Position numbers and translations under genes: made by a program
Notes under the pieces: model-generated
What the model was told of the DNA's origin: nothing
What the model saw: only the letters and a program-made list of their open reading frames with translations
Databases searched by the model: none
Part shown: one piece after another, positions 1 through 9,224 of the stretch
Layout: every line of letters starts with the position of its first letter
Numbering within the stretch: position 1 is the stretch's first letter
NCBI RefSeq assembly: GCF_027922145.1
Contig: NZ_BSFC01000035.1
Coordinates: 34,268 to 98,267 of the forward strand
Source of the DNA: Novosphingobium resinovorum
Lineage (GTDB): Bacteria > Pseudomonadota > Alphaproteobacteria > Sphingomonadales > Sphingomonadaceae
Length of the DNA stretch: 64,000 nucleotides
Reading direction: 5' to 3'

Positions 1-280
1 CCTCCAGCGTATATTGCACGCGGTGTCCCGAAGCCGTGCGGTCTCGTTCGGGCAGGCGTCCATCGCGTTCGGCCTCCCGAATGGCGGACGCAGTGCGGCC
101 GACCAGCGAGGCTGCCTTGGAGATCGGGAAGGAAGGGCCGACCTTGTGCCCCGTCTCCGGATCGAGCGCGCCGTCGCGGATACGCTTGAGAATAGTGAGA
201 GCCTTGCGATGAAGCAGGCCAAGGCTATCTTCCAGCAGTTCGTCACCGCTGATTTCAGAAGGAGCAGGGGTCGTCGCCAT
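1..280 (-). CDS. parA: ParA-like partition ATPase, N-terminal fragment (runs off the left edge)
   Basis: An open frame starts at ATG 280-278 on the minus strand and stays open for 93 codons to the window edge. The visible part is only the N-terminal region. Residues about 55-80 (ISKAASLVGRTASAIREAE) read as a MerR/P1-ParA-type helix-turn-helix, followed by a basic segment. This is the layout of plasmid ParA proteins that carry a DNA-binding domain ahead of the Walker ATPase; the ATPase itself would lie outside the window. Position supports the call: the gene is divergent from repA, with iterons in between, as in sphingomonad plasmids and second chromosomes. No strong ribosome-binding site precedes the ATG. 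An unrelated DNA-binding protein is possible, because no Walker motif can be seen. Confidence 0.72.
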   Translation of the reverse strand, partial: MATTPAPSEISGDELLEDSLGLLHRKALTILKRIRDGALDPETGHKVGPSFPISKAASLVGRTASAIREAERDGRLPERDRTASGHRVQYTLE

Positions 281-365
281 AGATACCCGTCTTGTGAGTT
301 TGAGGCCCAACCCTACCCCCGTTGGAAGTTTCGAGCAACGACCCGTCCACCAGTGTTACAAAACC

Positions 366-616
366 ACCGATGATCTCCGTGCTTTTTGCCCCATTCCGAG
401 TCGCACGAGACACATGCACGAGTCGAATGACCGATGATCTCGGTGCCGTTAGCGAATCCGGAGCCGTGAAATGACTCTGTCGCGCCATCCGATTCGCATT
501 TCTGTCGTCCTGAGATCGCCGTTTTCCCCCGCTACCGATGATCTCGGTGCCCAGCGATGATCTCAGTGCGTAACAGCGATGATCTCGGAGCCGTTTGGAC
601 CGATGATCTCGGAGCG
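366..616 (+). repeat. Iteron array, consensus ACCGATGATCTCGGTGCC
   Basis: Six same-orientation copies were found by eye at 366-382, 430-447, 534-551, 553-570, 575-592 and 599-616. The copies at 430 and 534 are identical; the others differ at the first two bases or near the 3' end (GGTGCC or GGAGCC). The last four copies start 19, 22 and 24 bp apart, about two helical turns, so bound initiators would sit on one face of the DNA. The core CGATGATCTC is itself nearly palindromic. These are probably RepA binding sites. Confidence 0.8.
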
Positions 617-646
617 CAAACCTATACAAGAATCCCTAATCAAAAT

Positions 647-662
647 CCGATTCGCGAATCGG
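647..662. repeat. Perfect 16-bp palindrome in AT-rich origin segment
   Basis: CCGATTCGCGAATCGG is its own reverse complement and lies about 30 bp after the last same-orientation iteron. It could be a binding site for a partition or host factor, or part of the unwinding element. The role is not known. Confidence 0.5.
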
Positions 663-704
663 TTCGATTGAAAAGCATGGGAAATTGAGTCGAACCTGCA
701 AAAC

Positions 705-721
705 GCACCGAGATCATCGGT
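705..721 (-). promoter_or_regulatory. Inverted iteron upstream of repA (candidate autoregulatory operator)
   Basis: GCACCGAGATCATCGGT is the reverse complement of the iteron and lies about 100 bp before the repA start. In many iteron plasmids a differently arranged copy in the repA promoter lets the initiator repress its own gene. The reversed orientation is seen directly; the repressor role is inferred. Confidence 0.5.
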
Positions 722-817
722 GAGGTTGTAGGTTTGAACCGCTAATTCCTGCCGAAACTGCCAAGCTCCTTGCCAATCCGGGCGAAACCTGTTGTCTAAG
801 CGGCAGATGACAGCCCC

Positions 818-2146
818 ATGAGTCGGGCAAAGCAGGGCGATATGAACTCGGATAGCAGCAAGCCGATTGGACACCAGTATGCCCTCGCCATGATCGATGG
901 CGGCGAGGAACGGGTGCGTTCGCTTGCCCGGGCCGCAGGGTCGCAATTGACGATGGATGCATTTCTGCGCGTCCATGACGAAGAGCCGGTGCCGGCGTTC
1001 CTGCATTCTGCGCTTTGTGCCATGTCGCTGCCGACGAAGCGACCCAAGGACGAGACCCAGCCGATCCTGCGCGAAGACGGCAAGTATGCGCTGGCGATCA
1101 ACCCGCGGCCGGTCCTGCAAACGGTGGATGGCAAGCCGCTCCTGCGCAGCCTTGGCGTACCTTACGGCGCCTATCCCCGCGTCGCGCTGATCTACCTTTT
1201 GTCGCAGGCGGTTTCGAAGCGTTCGCGCGATGTCTATCTCGGCCGCAACTTTACCGAGTGGATGCGCCGATTAGGGTATCAGACCGTGTCCTATGGGCCG
1301 CGCGGTACGGCCAACCGCATGCGTGAGCAGGTCGACAGGCTTCTCGCCTGCGAATGGCAGATTCGCTGGGATGGCACCGAGGCCGACGACAATGCCTTCG
1401 CCGTGCGCGACGTCAAGATTTCCAACGAATATGCGGGTTCGCTCGAGAAGAACGGTGCCTTCGCCCGTGAGATCCGGATGTCGGAAGGCTTCTATGCGCA
1501 CCTCATCGACCATGCGGTGCCGCTCAACGAAGTGGCGATCCGCGAGCTGAAGGGCACGCCTACCGCCCTCGACCTCTATACTTATCTGGCCTATCGTCTG
1601 CCGCGCATCGCCGCCGACAAGGGGCAGACGATTTCCTGGGATCAGCTGGCGCGCCACCTAGGCAACGATGCGGACAGCAAGCGTTTCCGGCAGACCGTGC
1701 GCGAGACGATGCAACTGGTTTCGGCCGTCTATCCCAACGCCAACATCGACATGACCGGCCGCAAGGTCGTGCTCTATCCTTCGCCCGCGCCGCTGGAACG
1801 CAAGCTGGTGGGGCCTCATCTGCGGCTGCTGGGTGCGCCAGCGGCAAAAGAGGCACCGAGATCATCGGTCATGCCGAAGGCCAAGACCCGCAAGGAGGAG
1901 GCCGCCAACGAGGGACCCCTGCTCGAATTCCCGAACGGCAGCATGAGCTTCGGCACGCGCGAGGCGGCATACCGCAAGATCGGCCTCGACAAGGGACACC
2001 CCTGGTCGGTGGACCAGATGGCCGACGCCTTCCGCGCCGGGTTCCCCGGAATTTCGCGCAAGCGCAGCGAAACCGAGTGGCTGCGCGTATGGGATGCTTT
2101 CGTTATCAGCTATGCCAAGCGCAGGGGAGCAGCCGAGGGCGAGTGA
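818..2146 (+). CDS. repA: Plasmid replication initiator protein RepA (RPA family)
   Basis: A 442-residue protein with the conserved core of sphingomonad and rhizobial replication initiator A proteins. Around residues 70-180 it reads SLPTKRPKDETQPILR, then RSLGVPYGAYPRVALIYLL, then GYQTVSYGPRGTANRMREQ, all typical of the RPA family. It should bind the iterons and open the origin. The start is uncertain: ATG 818 has no clear ribosome-binding site, and ATG 842 (MNSDSSKP) is an alternative. Two iteron-like sites lie in or against the gene, one reversed at 1853-1869 and a degenerate one overlapping the stop codon at 2146. The C-terminal third is family-specific and gives no further motif by eye. 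Confidence 0.88.
   Translation: MSRAKQGDMNSDSSKPIGHQYALAMIDGGEERVRSLARAAGSQLTMDAFLRVHDEEPVPAFLHSALCAMSLPTKRPKDETQPILREDGKYALAINPRPVLQTVDGKPLLRSLGVPYGAYPRVALIYLLSQAVSKRSRDVYLGRNFTEWMRRLGYQTVSYGPRGTANRMREQVDRLLACEWQIRWDGTEADDNAFAVRDVKISNEYAGSLEKNGAFAREIRMSEGFYAHLIDHAVPLNEVAIRELKGTPTALDLYTYLAYRLPRIAADKGQTISWDQLARHLGNDADSKRFRQTVRETMQLVSAVYPNANIDMTGRKVVLYPSPAPLERKLVGPHLRLLGAPAAKEAPRSSVMPKAKTRKEEAANEGPLLEFPNGSMSFGTREAAYRKIGLDKGHPWSVDQMADAFRAGFPGISRKRSETEWLRVWDAFVISYAKRRGAAEGE
1853..1869 (-). repeat. Inverted iteron inside repA coding sequence
   Basis: GCACCGAGATCATCGGT matches the reverse complement of the iteron exactly over 17 bp and is translated in repA as part of APRSSV. It could take part in RepA titration or handcuffing. 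The match is direct; the function is not known. Confidence 0.6.
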
Positions 2147-2163
2147 CCGATGATGTCCGAGCC
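2146..2163 (+). repeat. Degenerate iteron overlapping the repA stop codon
   Basis: ACCGATGATGTCCGAGCC begins at the last base of the repA TGA and differs from the iteron at only a few positions. It is a weaker candidate RepA site. Confidence 0.4.
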
Positions 2164-2189
2164 GTTTGACGGTCAGGGCTGCGCTATGG

Positions 2190-3080
2190 TCAATCGCCGA
2201 CCGGTTCTATGAGGCTGCGGAAATTGCGCGTCGTCGGTGAGGCGTCGCGCAGATGGAACAGCACGAGCTGGCTGGAAAACGGCATGTCGATGGGCCGGAA
2301 CGTCAGCGTGTCGACATTCAGGCGGGCCAGCGACCGGGACAAGATCGTTATGCCGAGCCCTGCGGCGGTCAGCCCGACGAGGGTTCCGAAACTGTCGGCT
2401 TCCAGCGCGACGGTCGGACGGAAGCCAAGTTCCTCGCAATGGGTGCTCAGCATCTCATTGAAACCCGCGCCGTTCATCGAGCCAAAGAGGATGAGCTGCT
2501 CGCCCTCGATGTCGGCAAGCGACAAAGGCCGATCGTGCTCCGCAAGGCGGTGATCGCGCCGCATCGCCACCATCATGCCTTCGCACTGGAGCGGAAGGAC
2601 CTGCATCTGCGGCAGCAGCGCCAGCGGTGAGAAGGCGCGCAAGATACCGATGTCGAGGGTGCCGCGCTCGACGCGGCTGATCTGTTCCTCGCGCGGGAGC
2701 TCGCTCAGTTCGACATGCACTTCCGGGAACTGCGCCCGAAACCGCGCGAGCGCGTCGACGACATAAGGCGTGAACGGCACCGAAGGCGAGAAGCCCAGAC
2801 TCAGGCGGCCGACTTCTCCCGAATCCGCCAGCTTGGCGATGCGGGCGGCACGGTCGGCTTGTGCCAGCGTCTCGCGCGCCTGGGGCAGGAACTGCAGCCC
2901 GGCGCGCGTCAGTTTTACGCTTCTGCTCGTACGGTCGAACAGGCGCACGTCGAGTTCCTCCTCCAGCGCACGAATCTGCTGGCTGAGGGGAGGCTGCGAT
3001 ATGCCCAGACGCTGCGCGGCTGCCCCGAAGTGGAGTTCTTCGGCCACGCAGACGAAGTAGCGCAAGTGCCTAAGCTCCAA
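2190..3080 (-). CDS. LysR-family transcriptional regulator next to the RND efflux operon
   Basis: 296 residues. The N-terminal winged helix-turn-helix (residues about 1-60, with LHFGAAAQRLGISQPPLSQQ as the recognition region) is followed by a periplasmic-binding-like effector domain from about residue 90. This is the standard LysR layout and length. It is transcribed away from the RND efflux operon starting at 3388, with about 307 bp between, so it probably controls that operon in response to a small aromatic or toxic compound. The effector is not deducible. The ATG at 3080 starts the expected MELRHLRYF motif. Confidence 0.85.
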   Translation of the reverse strand: MELRHLRYFVCVAEELHFGAAAQRLGISQPPLSQQIRALEEELDVRLFDRTSRSVKLTRAGLQFLPQARETLAQADRAARIAKLADSGEVGRLSLGFSPSVPFTPYVVDALARFRAQFPEVHVELSELPREEQISRVERGTLDIGILRAFSPLALLPQMQVLPLQCEGMMVAMRRDHRLAEHDRPLSLADIEGEQLILFGSMNGAGFNEMLSTHCEELGFRPTVALEADSFGTLVGLTAAGLGITILSRSLARLNVDTLTFRPIDMPFSSQLVLFHLRDASPTTRNFRSLIEPVGD

Positions 3081-3387
3081 AGGTCACGCTCCGATTGAGA
3101 GGTTTTCGATATTGATCGTGCCTCCATATATATTGGACAGAAAAGATCCAAGCGCGCATCGGCGGTTTCGTGAGGGGTTCCTCTCACGATGCGGCCGGAC
3201 AACACCGCTCCCGAACAACAAGGCGGGTGACCGATCCGTTTCCTGACGCCGGAGCCACCGGCCGGGCCTTCGTCCTGCGCTTCAGTCGCGGCGGGGCAGG
3301 GCGGTGCGACCGGCTTGCGACGAGGATGGCGGTGAAGGGGCCGTGAGGCGCGGATCGACCGTGCCTTCGCGGCACATGGAGAAGTCG
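3081..3387. promoter_or_regulatory. Divergent promoter region between LysR and RND operon
   Basis: 307 bp without a supported gene. It contains an AT-rich patch at about 3100-3140 (ending TCCATATATATTGGAC) near the LysR start, the natural place for a LysR operator of the T-N11-A type. Several candidate half-sites exist and none stands out. Longer in-frame starts for the pump from 3304 lack a plausible ribosome-binding site, so this stretch is taken as non-coding. Confidence 0.35.
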
Positions 3388-6300
3388 ATGATCGGTATCG
3401 TCAAAGTTGCCCTGAACCGCCCGCTGACGTTCATCGTCATGGCCATCCTGATTGCCGTCGGCGGTATCCTCGCGGCGTTCAGAACGCCGGTCGACATCTT
3501 TCCCGAGATCAAGGTTCCGGTGATCGCGGTCGCCTGGCAATATGCGGGCCTGCCGCCGCAGGACGTCGGCGATCGCATGATCACGCCTTACGAGCGCGTG
3601 CTGACCACCACCGTCAACGACATCGAACACGTCGAGAGCCAGTCCTACCAGGGCATCGGCATCGTCAAGATCTACTTCCAGCCGGGCGTCGATATCCGCA
3701 CCGCGACGGCGCAGGTCACCTCGATCTCGCAGACGATCCTCAAGCAGCTTCCGCCGGGTGCGACGCCGCCGCTGATCCTCAACTATTCCGCTTCCACCGT
3801 GCCGATCCTGCAGCTTGCGCTATCGGGCAAGGGGCTGACCGAGCAGCAGCTTTTCGATCTGGGCCAGAACCAGATTCGTCCGCGCCTCGTCACCGTGCCC
3901 GGCCTTGCCATGCCGTTCCCGTCCGGCGGCAAGCAGCGTCAGGTCCAGATCGACCTCGATCCGCAAGCGCTGCAGGCGCGCGGGCTTTCAGCGCAGGACG
4001 TCGGCAACGCCATTGCCGCACAGAACCAGATCAACCCGGCTGGTTTCGTGAAGATCGGTGCGACCCAGTACAGCGTGCGCCTCAACAACTCGCCGAGCAC
4101 GATCGACGCGCTCAACGACATCCCGGTCAAGGTCGTCAACGGCGCCACCATCTATATGCGTGACGTCGCCTACGTGCGCGATGGCAGCGCGCAGCAGCAG
4201 AACATCGTGCATGTCGATGGCAGCCGCTCGGCGCTGCTGACCGTGCTCAAGAACGGCGCAGCCTCGACGCTGGCCATCGTCAACGGGGTGAAGGAGGCCA
4301 TGCCTTCCATCCAGCAGACGCTGCCCGACACGCTCAAGGTCCTGATCGTGGGCGACCAGTCGCTGTTCGTGAAGGCGGCGGTCAGTGGCGTCATCCACGA
4401 AGGTGCGATCGCCGCCGCGCTGACCTCGCTGATGATCCTCCTGTTCCTCGGCTCCTGGCGCTCGACGGTGATCATCGCACTGTCGATCCCGCTGGCGGTG
4501 CTGGCTGCCGTCATGGCGCTGGCGATCTTCGGGCAGACGCTCAACGTGATGACGCTGGGCGGCCTTGCGCTCGCGGTCGGCATCCTCGTCGATGACGCGA
4601 CGGTGACGATCGAGAACATCAACTGGCACCTCGAGCAGGGCAAGGGCGTCGTGGAATCCATCCTCGACGGCGCGGCGCAGATCGTGACGCCGGCGTTCGT
4701 CTCGCTGCTGTGCATCTGCATCGTCTTCGTGCCGATGTTCTTCCTGCCGGGCGTCGCGGGCTATCTTTTCGTGCCGATGGCGCTGTCGGTGGTCTTCGCG
4801 ATGATCGCCTCGTTCATCCTGTCGCGCACGCTGGTGCCGACCATGGCGATGTACCTGCTCAAGCCGCATGCCCCGCACGGCGAGAACCATCACAACGCCG
4901 GAGAGCCAGGCTCGCGCAACGTGTTCGTCCGCTTCCAGCGCGGCTTCGAGGCGCGGTTCGAAAAGGTGAGGGCGGTCTACATCAGCCTGCTGCGCCGGGC
5001 GTTGGGATCCAGCAAGGGCTTCATGATCGGCTTCCTTGCGATCGTGCTCGTCTCGTTCGGACTGATGCCATTCCTGGGCAGCAACTTCTTCCCGGCGGTC
5101 GATTCCGGGCAGATCGCCATGCACGTGCGGTTGCCCGCAGGCACCCGCATCGAGACTTCGGCCTCGCGGTTCGAGGCGATTACCAGCGAGATCCGCCGGA
5201 TCATTCCGGCAGAACAGCTTGGCACTGTCACCGACAACATCGGCCTGCCGGTCAGCCCGCTCAATACCATCTATTCGAACAGCGGAACGATCGGTCCGCA
5301 GGATGGCGACGTTCTGGTCACTCTCAAGGAAGGCCACCAGCCGACCGAGCAATTCGTCGATCGTCTGCGTGTGGAAATGCCGCGCCGCTTCCCCGGCGCC
5401 ACGTTCGCCTTCCTGCCCGCCGACATAACCAGCCAGATCCTCAACTTCGGTTCGCCTTCGCCGATCGACATCCAGATCGCGGGCAAGGACCAGGACGCCG
5501 CGCGTATCTACGCGCACAAGCTGATGACCAGACTTTCGCGCATTCCCGGGATCGCCGACATGCGGCTGCAGCAGCCCGCGCGCTCGCCGCAGCTTGACGT
5601 GGAGGTCGATCGGGCACGCATCGGTCAGTACGGACTGAGCGAAAGGGACGTGACGACCAGCCTTGCCAGTTCGCTGGCCGGCACGGCGCAGACCGCTCCT
5701 CTGTTCTTCGTGAACCCGGAAAACGGCGTGTCCTATCCGGTCGTGGCGCAGGCGCCGGAGTATCAGGTCGGTTCGATGAACGCGCTGTCGGACATCCCGG
5801 TCTCGGGCACTGCCGGAACGCCCACGCAGCCGCTCGGCGCGCTGGCCTCGCTTACCCGGTCGAGCACGACCTCGGTGGTCTCGCACTATAACATCCAGCC
5901 CGTGATCGACATCTATGCGACCACGCAGGGCCGTGATCTCGGCAATGTCGCGGCCGCCGTACAGTCGGCGATCAGTTCGCTCGAGAAGGAACAGCCCAAG
6001 GGCACGACCGTCACGATCCGCGGCCAGTACCAGACCATGAACACCGCTTTCTCCGGCCTTGGCTTCGGCTTGCTGGGGGCGATCTTCCTGATCTACCTGC
6101 TGATCGTCGTGAACTTCCAGAGCTGGGTCGATCCCTTCGTCATCATCACCGCGCTGCCCGCCGCGCTTGCCGGGATCGTATGGATGCTCTTCGCCACGGG
6201 GACCACGCTTTCGGTGCCTGCCCTTACCGGCGCGATCATGTGCATGGGCGTGGCGACCGCGAACTCGATCCTCGTCGTCAGCTTCGCGCGCGAAAAACTC

Positions 6301-6591
6301 GCCGAACTGGGCGATGCCACCAAGGCGGCGATCGAGGCGGGCCTCGTGCGCTTCCGCCCGGTGCTGATGACCGCGCTTGCGATGATCATCGGCATGGCGC
6401 CGATGGCGCTCGGGCTGGGCGAGGGCGGTGAGCAGAACGCCCCGCTCGGCCGCGCGGTGATCGGCGGCCTGATCTGCGCTACGATCGCAACCCTATTCTT
6501 CGTCCCTACCGTGTTCAGCTTCGTCCACCGCCGCCGCACCCATGGCGACGAGCAGACCCGTTCGATGGAAATGCAGCCCAGCCATGCTTGA
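3388..6591 (+). CDS. RND efflux transporter permease (HAE1/AcrB type)
   Basis: 1067 residues, full length for an inner-membrane RND pump. The first transmembrane helix (residues about 8-28) follows VALNRPLTF, then come two large periplasmic loops and a second six-helix bundle at the C-terminus. The VDDA motif with adjacent aspartates at about 402-403 in TM4 is the proton-relay pair of drug and organic-solvent RND pumps. ATG 3388 was chosen because GGAG lies 6 nt upstream; ATG 3376 is possible. The gene heads a three-gene operon and overlaps the adaptor gene by 8 bp. The likely role is export of hydrophobic toxic compounds with the next two proteins. The substrate is unknown; heavy-metal type is less likely. 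Confidence 0.9.
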   Translation: MIGIVKVALNRPLTFIVMAILIAVGGILAAFRTPVDIFPEIKVPVIAVAWQYAGLPPQDVGDRMITPYERVLTTTVNDIEHVESQSYQGIGIVKIYFQPGVDIRTATAQVTSISQTILKQLPPGATPPLILNYSASTVPILQLALSGKGLTEQQLFDLGQNQIRPRLVTVPGLAMPFPSGGKQRQVQIDLDPQALQARGLSAQDVGNAIAAQNQINPAGFVKIGATQYSVRLNNSPSTIDALNDIPVKVVNGATIYMRDVAYVRDGSAQQQNIVHVDGSRSALLTVLKNGAASTLAIVNGVKEAMPSIQQTLPDTLKVLIVGDQSLFVKAAVSGVIHEGAIAAALTSLMILLFLGSWRSTVIIALSIPLAVLAAVMALAIFGQTLNVMTLGGLALAVGILVDDATVTIENINWHLEQGKGVVESILDGAAQIVTPAFVSLLCICIVFVPMFFLPGVAGYLFVPMALSVVFAMIASFILSRTLVPTMAMYLLKPHAPHGENHHNAGEPGSRNVFVRFQRGFEARFEKVRAVYISLLRRALGSSKGFMIGFLAIVLVSFGLMPFLGSNFFPAVDSGQIAMHVRLPAGTRIETSASRFEAITSEIRRIIPAEQLGTVTDNIGLPVSPLNTIYSNSGTIGPQDGDVLVTLKEGHQPTEQFVDRLRVEMPRRFPGATFAFLPADITSQILNFGSPSPIDIQIAGKDQDAARIYAHKLMTRLSRIPGIADMRLQQPARSPQLDVEVDRARIGQYGLSERDVTTSLASSLAGTAQTAPLFFVNPENGVSYPVVAQAPEYQVGSMNALSDIPVSGTAGTPTQPLGALASLTRSSTTSVVSHYNIQPVIDIYATTQGRDLGNVAAAVQSAISSLEKEQPKGTTVTIRGQYQTMNTAFSGLGFGLLGAIFLIYLLIVVNFQSWVDPFVIITALPAALAGIVWMLFATGTTLSVPALTGAIMCMGVATANSILVVSFAREKLAELGDATKAAIEAGLVRFRPVLMTALAMIIGMAPMALGLGEGGEQNAPLGRAVIGGLICATIATLFFVPTVFSFVHRRRTHGDEQTRSMEMQPSHA

Positions 6592-7777
6592 ACCCGAGAT
6601 CACTGAAAACAACAGCCTCTCCAGCGGCACGCTGAAGAAGGTCGGCATCGGCGCCGCCGTCGTCGCGCTGGCCGTCGTCGCCTTCGGCGTCGCGAGCCGG
6701 ATCAGCGCCACCAACGACCTCGAGGCGGTGGCCGCCGACGCTGCGGTTCCCACCGTCACCGTCGTCTCGCCCGCCACGGCCGAGGGCGGCGACGGGCTCG
6801 TCCTGCCAGGAACCATCCAGGCCTACAACAGCGCCGCGATCAACGCGCGGACCAACGGCTACGTCCGCCGCTGGCTGGCCGACATCGGTGATCACGTGAA
6901 TGCCGGGCAGACGCTCGCCATCCTCGACGCGCCCGAGATCGACCAGCAGCTGGCACAGGCCAAGGCGGACTACCAGACCGCGCTCGCCAACCAGCGCCTT
7001 GCCGCGACGACATCGAAGCGCTGGCAGTCGATGCTGGCGCAGGACGCCGTCTCGCAGCAGGAAGCGGACGAGAAGGCGGGCGACCTCGCGGCCAAGACCG
7101 CGCTGGCTAACGCTGCGCTGGCCAGCGTGCGCGAACTGAACGCCAAGCACGGCTTCACGCAGCTTTCCGCGCCGTTCAGTGGTGTCGTGACCAGTCGCTC
7201 GGCCCAGATCGGCGCGCTGGTCGTGTCGGGTAACGCGGCATCGCAGCCCCTCTTCACCGTCTCCGACGTGCACCGCATGCGCATCTACGTGCGCGTGCCG
7301 CAGGTCTATTCCTCCCAGATCCATGCCGGGATGAAGGCCAGCCTCAACCTGCCCGAATTCGCAGGCCGCGATTTCGAGGCGTCGCTGACCCGTTCGGCGG
7401 GCTCGGTCGATGCCCAGTCGGGCGCGATGCTGGTCGAACTGCAGGCGGACAATTCCGACGGCGCGCTCAAGCCCGGTGCCTTCGCCCATGTGCGCTTCGC
7501 CATCGACGGCGTCGGCGGCGGCCTGCGCCTTCCCGGCAGCGCGATCATGGCTGCGGAGGACGGCCCGAGCGTCGCGATCGTCGGCAAGGACGGGACGGTC
7601 ACACTGCGCCGCGTCACCATCGCCCGTGACGAGGGCAAGACCGTACTGGTCTCGGTGGGCCTGAAGACCGGCGACAAGGTCATAGACTCCCCGCCGGATG
7701 CGATCCGCACCGGCGACCACGTGCGCATTGCCGTGCCGGACAGCAAGGACGTCAAGGGGACCGGCGGCAATGGTTGA
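6584..7777 (+). CDS. RND efflux periplasmic adaptor (membrane fusion protein)
   Basis: 397 residues from ATG 6584, which overlaps the pump stop codon. An N-terminal membrane anchor (about residues 15-40) is followed by a split barrel-sandwich domain (YNSAAINARTNGYVRRWLAD), a coiled-coil hairpin rich in Ala, Gln and Lys at about 110-180, the second lipoyl half (LSAPFSGVVTSRSAQIG) and beta-barrel domains. This is the AcrA/HlyD order. It links the pump at 3388 to the channel gene at 7770. The longer frame back to 6542 would lie inside the pump gene and is unnecessary. There is no lipobox, so anchoring is by the transmembrane helix. Confidence 0.9.
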   Translation: MLEPEITENNSLSSGTLKKVGIGAAVVALAVVAFGVASRISATNDLEAVAADAAVPTVTVVSPATAEGGDGLVLPGTIQAYNSAAINARTNGYVRRWLADIGDHVNAGQTLAILDAPEIDQQLAQAKADYQTALANQRLAATTSKRWQSMLAQDAVSQQEADEKAGDLAAKTALANAALASVRELNAKHGFTQLSAPFSGVVTSRSAQIGALVVSGNAASQPLFTVSDVHRMRIYVRVPQVYSSQIHAGMKASLNLPEFAGRDFEASLTRSAGSVDAQSGAMLVELQADNSDGALKPGAFAHVRFAIDGVGGGLRLPGSAIMAAEDGPSVAIVGKDGTVTLRRVTIARDEGKTVLVSVGLKTGDKVIDSPPDAIRTGDHVRIAVPDSKDVKGTGGNG

Positions 7778-9224
7778 CGCCATGGCGGACAAGGGCAGGG
7801 CCGTGCTCGCCCGAGCGCTGGCATTGCCGATCGCTCTTGCGCTGGGTGCCTGCTCGATGGCGCCGGACTATCAGCCACCCCAGACCGCTGCGCCTGCGCA
7901 GTTCAAGGAAGTTGCCGGCTGGACCGCCGCCGCCCCGCGCGATGGCGAGGGCAGGGGGCCTTGGTGGGAGGTCTATGCCGATCCGATGCTTACCGATCTG
8001 GAGGCGCGGGCAGCAAAAGCGAGTCCGTCGCTTGCCGCGGCGCTTGCACGCTACGACGCGGCACGCGCCGCAGCGCGGGTGGAGCAGTCGGATCTCTACC
8101 CGCAAGCGGGCGTGAGCGGGCAGGCTTCGCGCGAACGGCTCTCGGAAAATCGTCCGCTGAGCACCGGCACCACACGCAAGTACAACGACTATACCGTCGG
8201 CGGCTCGATCGACTACGAGCTGGACCTCTGGGGGCGCATCCGCAACCAGGTGAAGGCGGCGACGGCGGAATCGGATGCGAGCCGCGCGGATCTCGCCTCC
8301 GCGCAGCTGAGCCTGCAGGCGGCGGTGGCCGATGCCTATTTCCGGCTGCGGGGCCTCGACGCGCAGGCGCAAGTGCTCGACCAGTCGGTCGAGGCTTTCG
8401 CGCGGGCCTACGACCTGACCGATAAGCGGCACACCGGCGGCGTCGCCTCCGGGATCGACGTCAATCGCGCCCGCACCGTCCTCGGCAATGCCCGCGCACA
8501 AGTGGCGACGATCGCCAACCAGCGCGCCGCCACCGAGCATGAGATTGCGGCCCTCGTCGGCGAAGTGGCTTCCGGTTTCAGCCTGCCGGTGGCTGCGGCC
8601 GACCTCGCGCCGCCCGCGCCGCCCGCCGCGACGCCGTCCGATCTGCTGCAGCGTCGCCCCGACATCGCCGCCGCAGAGCGGCGGGTCTTCGCAGCCAACG
8701 CCCGCATCGGCGTGGCCAAGGCGGCGTTCTTCCCTTCGCTGACGCTGGGCGCGGCGGGCGGATGGGAGACCACCAACGGTCAGTTGCTGACGACGCCGAA
8801 CACGTTCTGGTCGCTCGGCCCGCTCACCAGCCTGTTGACGATCTTCGACGGCGGCCGCCGGTCGGCACAAGTGAAGATCTCGCGCGCGGACTACGAGGAG
8901 ACGGCGGCGGACTACCGGGAAACCGTGCTCACCGCGTTCCGGCAGGTTGAGGACGCCATTGCCGCGATGCATCACCTCTCTTCCGCCGCCGTGGCGCAGA
9001 AGGAGGCGGCCGATGCCGCGCAGCGCACGCGGGACATTGCAATGTCCCGCTACCGCGACGGTGCGGCGGGCTATCTTGACGTGGTGACCGCACAGACCGA
9101 TGCGCTCGATGCGCAGCGCGCGTACATCTCGGTGCAGACGCAGCGGATGCAGGCGAGCGTGGCCTTCGTGAAGGCTCTCGGGGGCGGTCTAACGGCACCT
9201 GCGGATGCTACGGCGGGGCATTAA
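7770..9224 (+). CDS. NodT-family outer-membrane efflux lipoprotein
   Basis: 484 residues from ATG 7770, which overlaps the adaptor stop; an AGGGGA ribosome-binding site lies about 9 nt upstream. The signal peptide ends in the lipobox LGAC (residues about 24-27), so the protein is lipid-anchored. Two repeated outer-membrane-efflux domains follow, with the typical internal signature LLQRRPDIAAAERR at about 295-310 and FDGGRR at about 360. This is the TolC/OprM-like channel of the tripartite system. Its stop codon overlaps by 3 bp that of the convergent gene ending at 9221. Confidence 0.9.
   Translation: MVDAMADKGRAVLARALALPIALALGACSMAPDYQPPQTAAPAQFKEVAGWTAAAPRDGEGRGPWWEVYADPMLTDLEARAAKASPSLAAALARYDAARAAARVEQSDLYPQAGVSGQASRERLSENRPLSTGTTRKYNDYTVGGSIDYELDLWGRIRNQVKAATAESDASRADLASAQLSLQAAVADAYFRLRGLDAQAQVLDQSVEAFARAYDLTDKRHTGGVASGIDVNRARTVLGNARAQVATIANQRAATEHEIAALVGEVASGFSLPVAAADLAPPAPPAATPSDLLQRRPDIAAAERRVFAANARIGVAKAAFFPSLTLGAAGGWETTNGQLLTTPNTFWSLGPLTSLLTIFDGGRRSAQVKISRADYEETAADYRETVLTAFRQVEDAIAAMHHLSSAAVAQKEAADAAQRTRDIAMSRYRDGAAGYLDVVTAQTDALDAQRAYISVQTQRMQASVAFVKALGGGLTAPADATAGH

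Larger units (their letters stand above)
281..817. other. Putative replication origin region between parA and repA
   Basis: This 537-bp stretch has no credible gene. It holds at least six same-orientation copies of an 18-bp iteron (366-616), one copy in the opposite orientation (705-721), and an AT-richer segment (about 617-690). That segment contains the perfect 16-bp palindrome CCGATTCGCGAATCGG (647-662) and a further inverted repeat, GGTTCGA (661-667) with TCGAACC (690-696). Iterons next to an AT-rich unwinding region and an adjacent initiator gene are the classic organisation of an iteron-type plasmid origin. I saw no convincing DnaA box by eye. That the origin is active is inferred. Confidence 0.7.

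Noticed and set aside
14..373. Plus-strand 119-codon frame at the left edge
   Set aside because: It is the antisense of the parA fragment and runs into the iteron region; it has no family resemblance.
366..616. CRISPR array
   Set aside because: Repeats are 18 bp with irregular spacers of 1-86 bp and no cas genes; the repA neighbour makes iterons the better reading.
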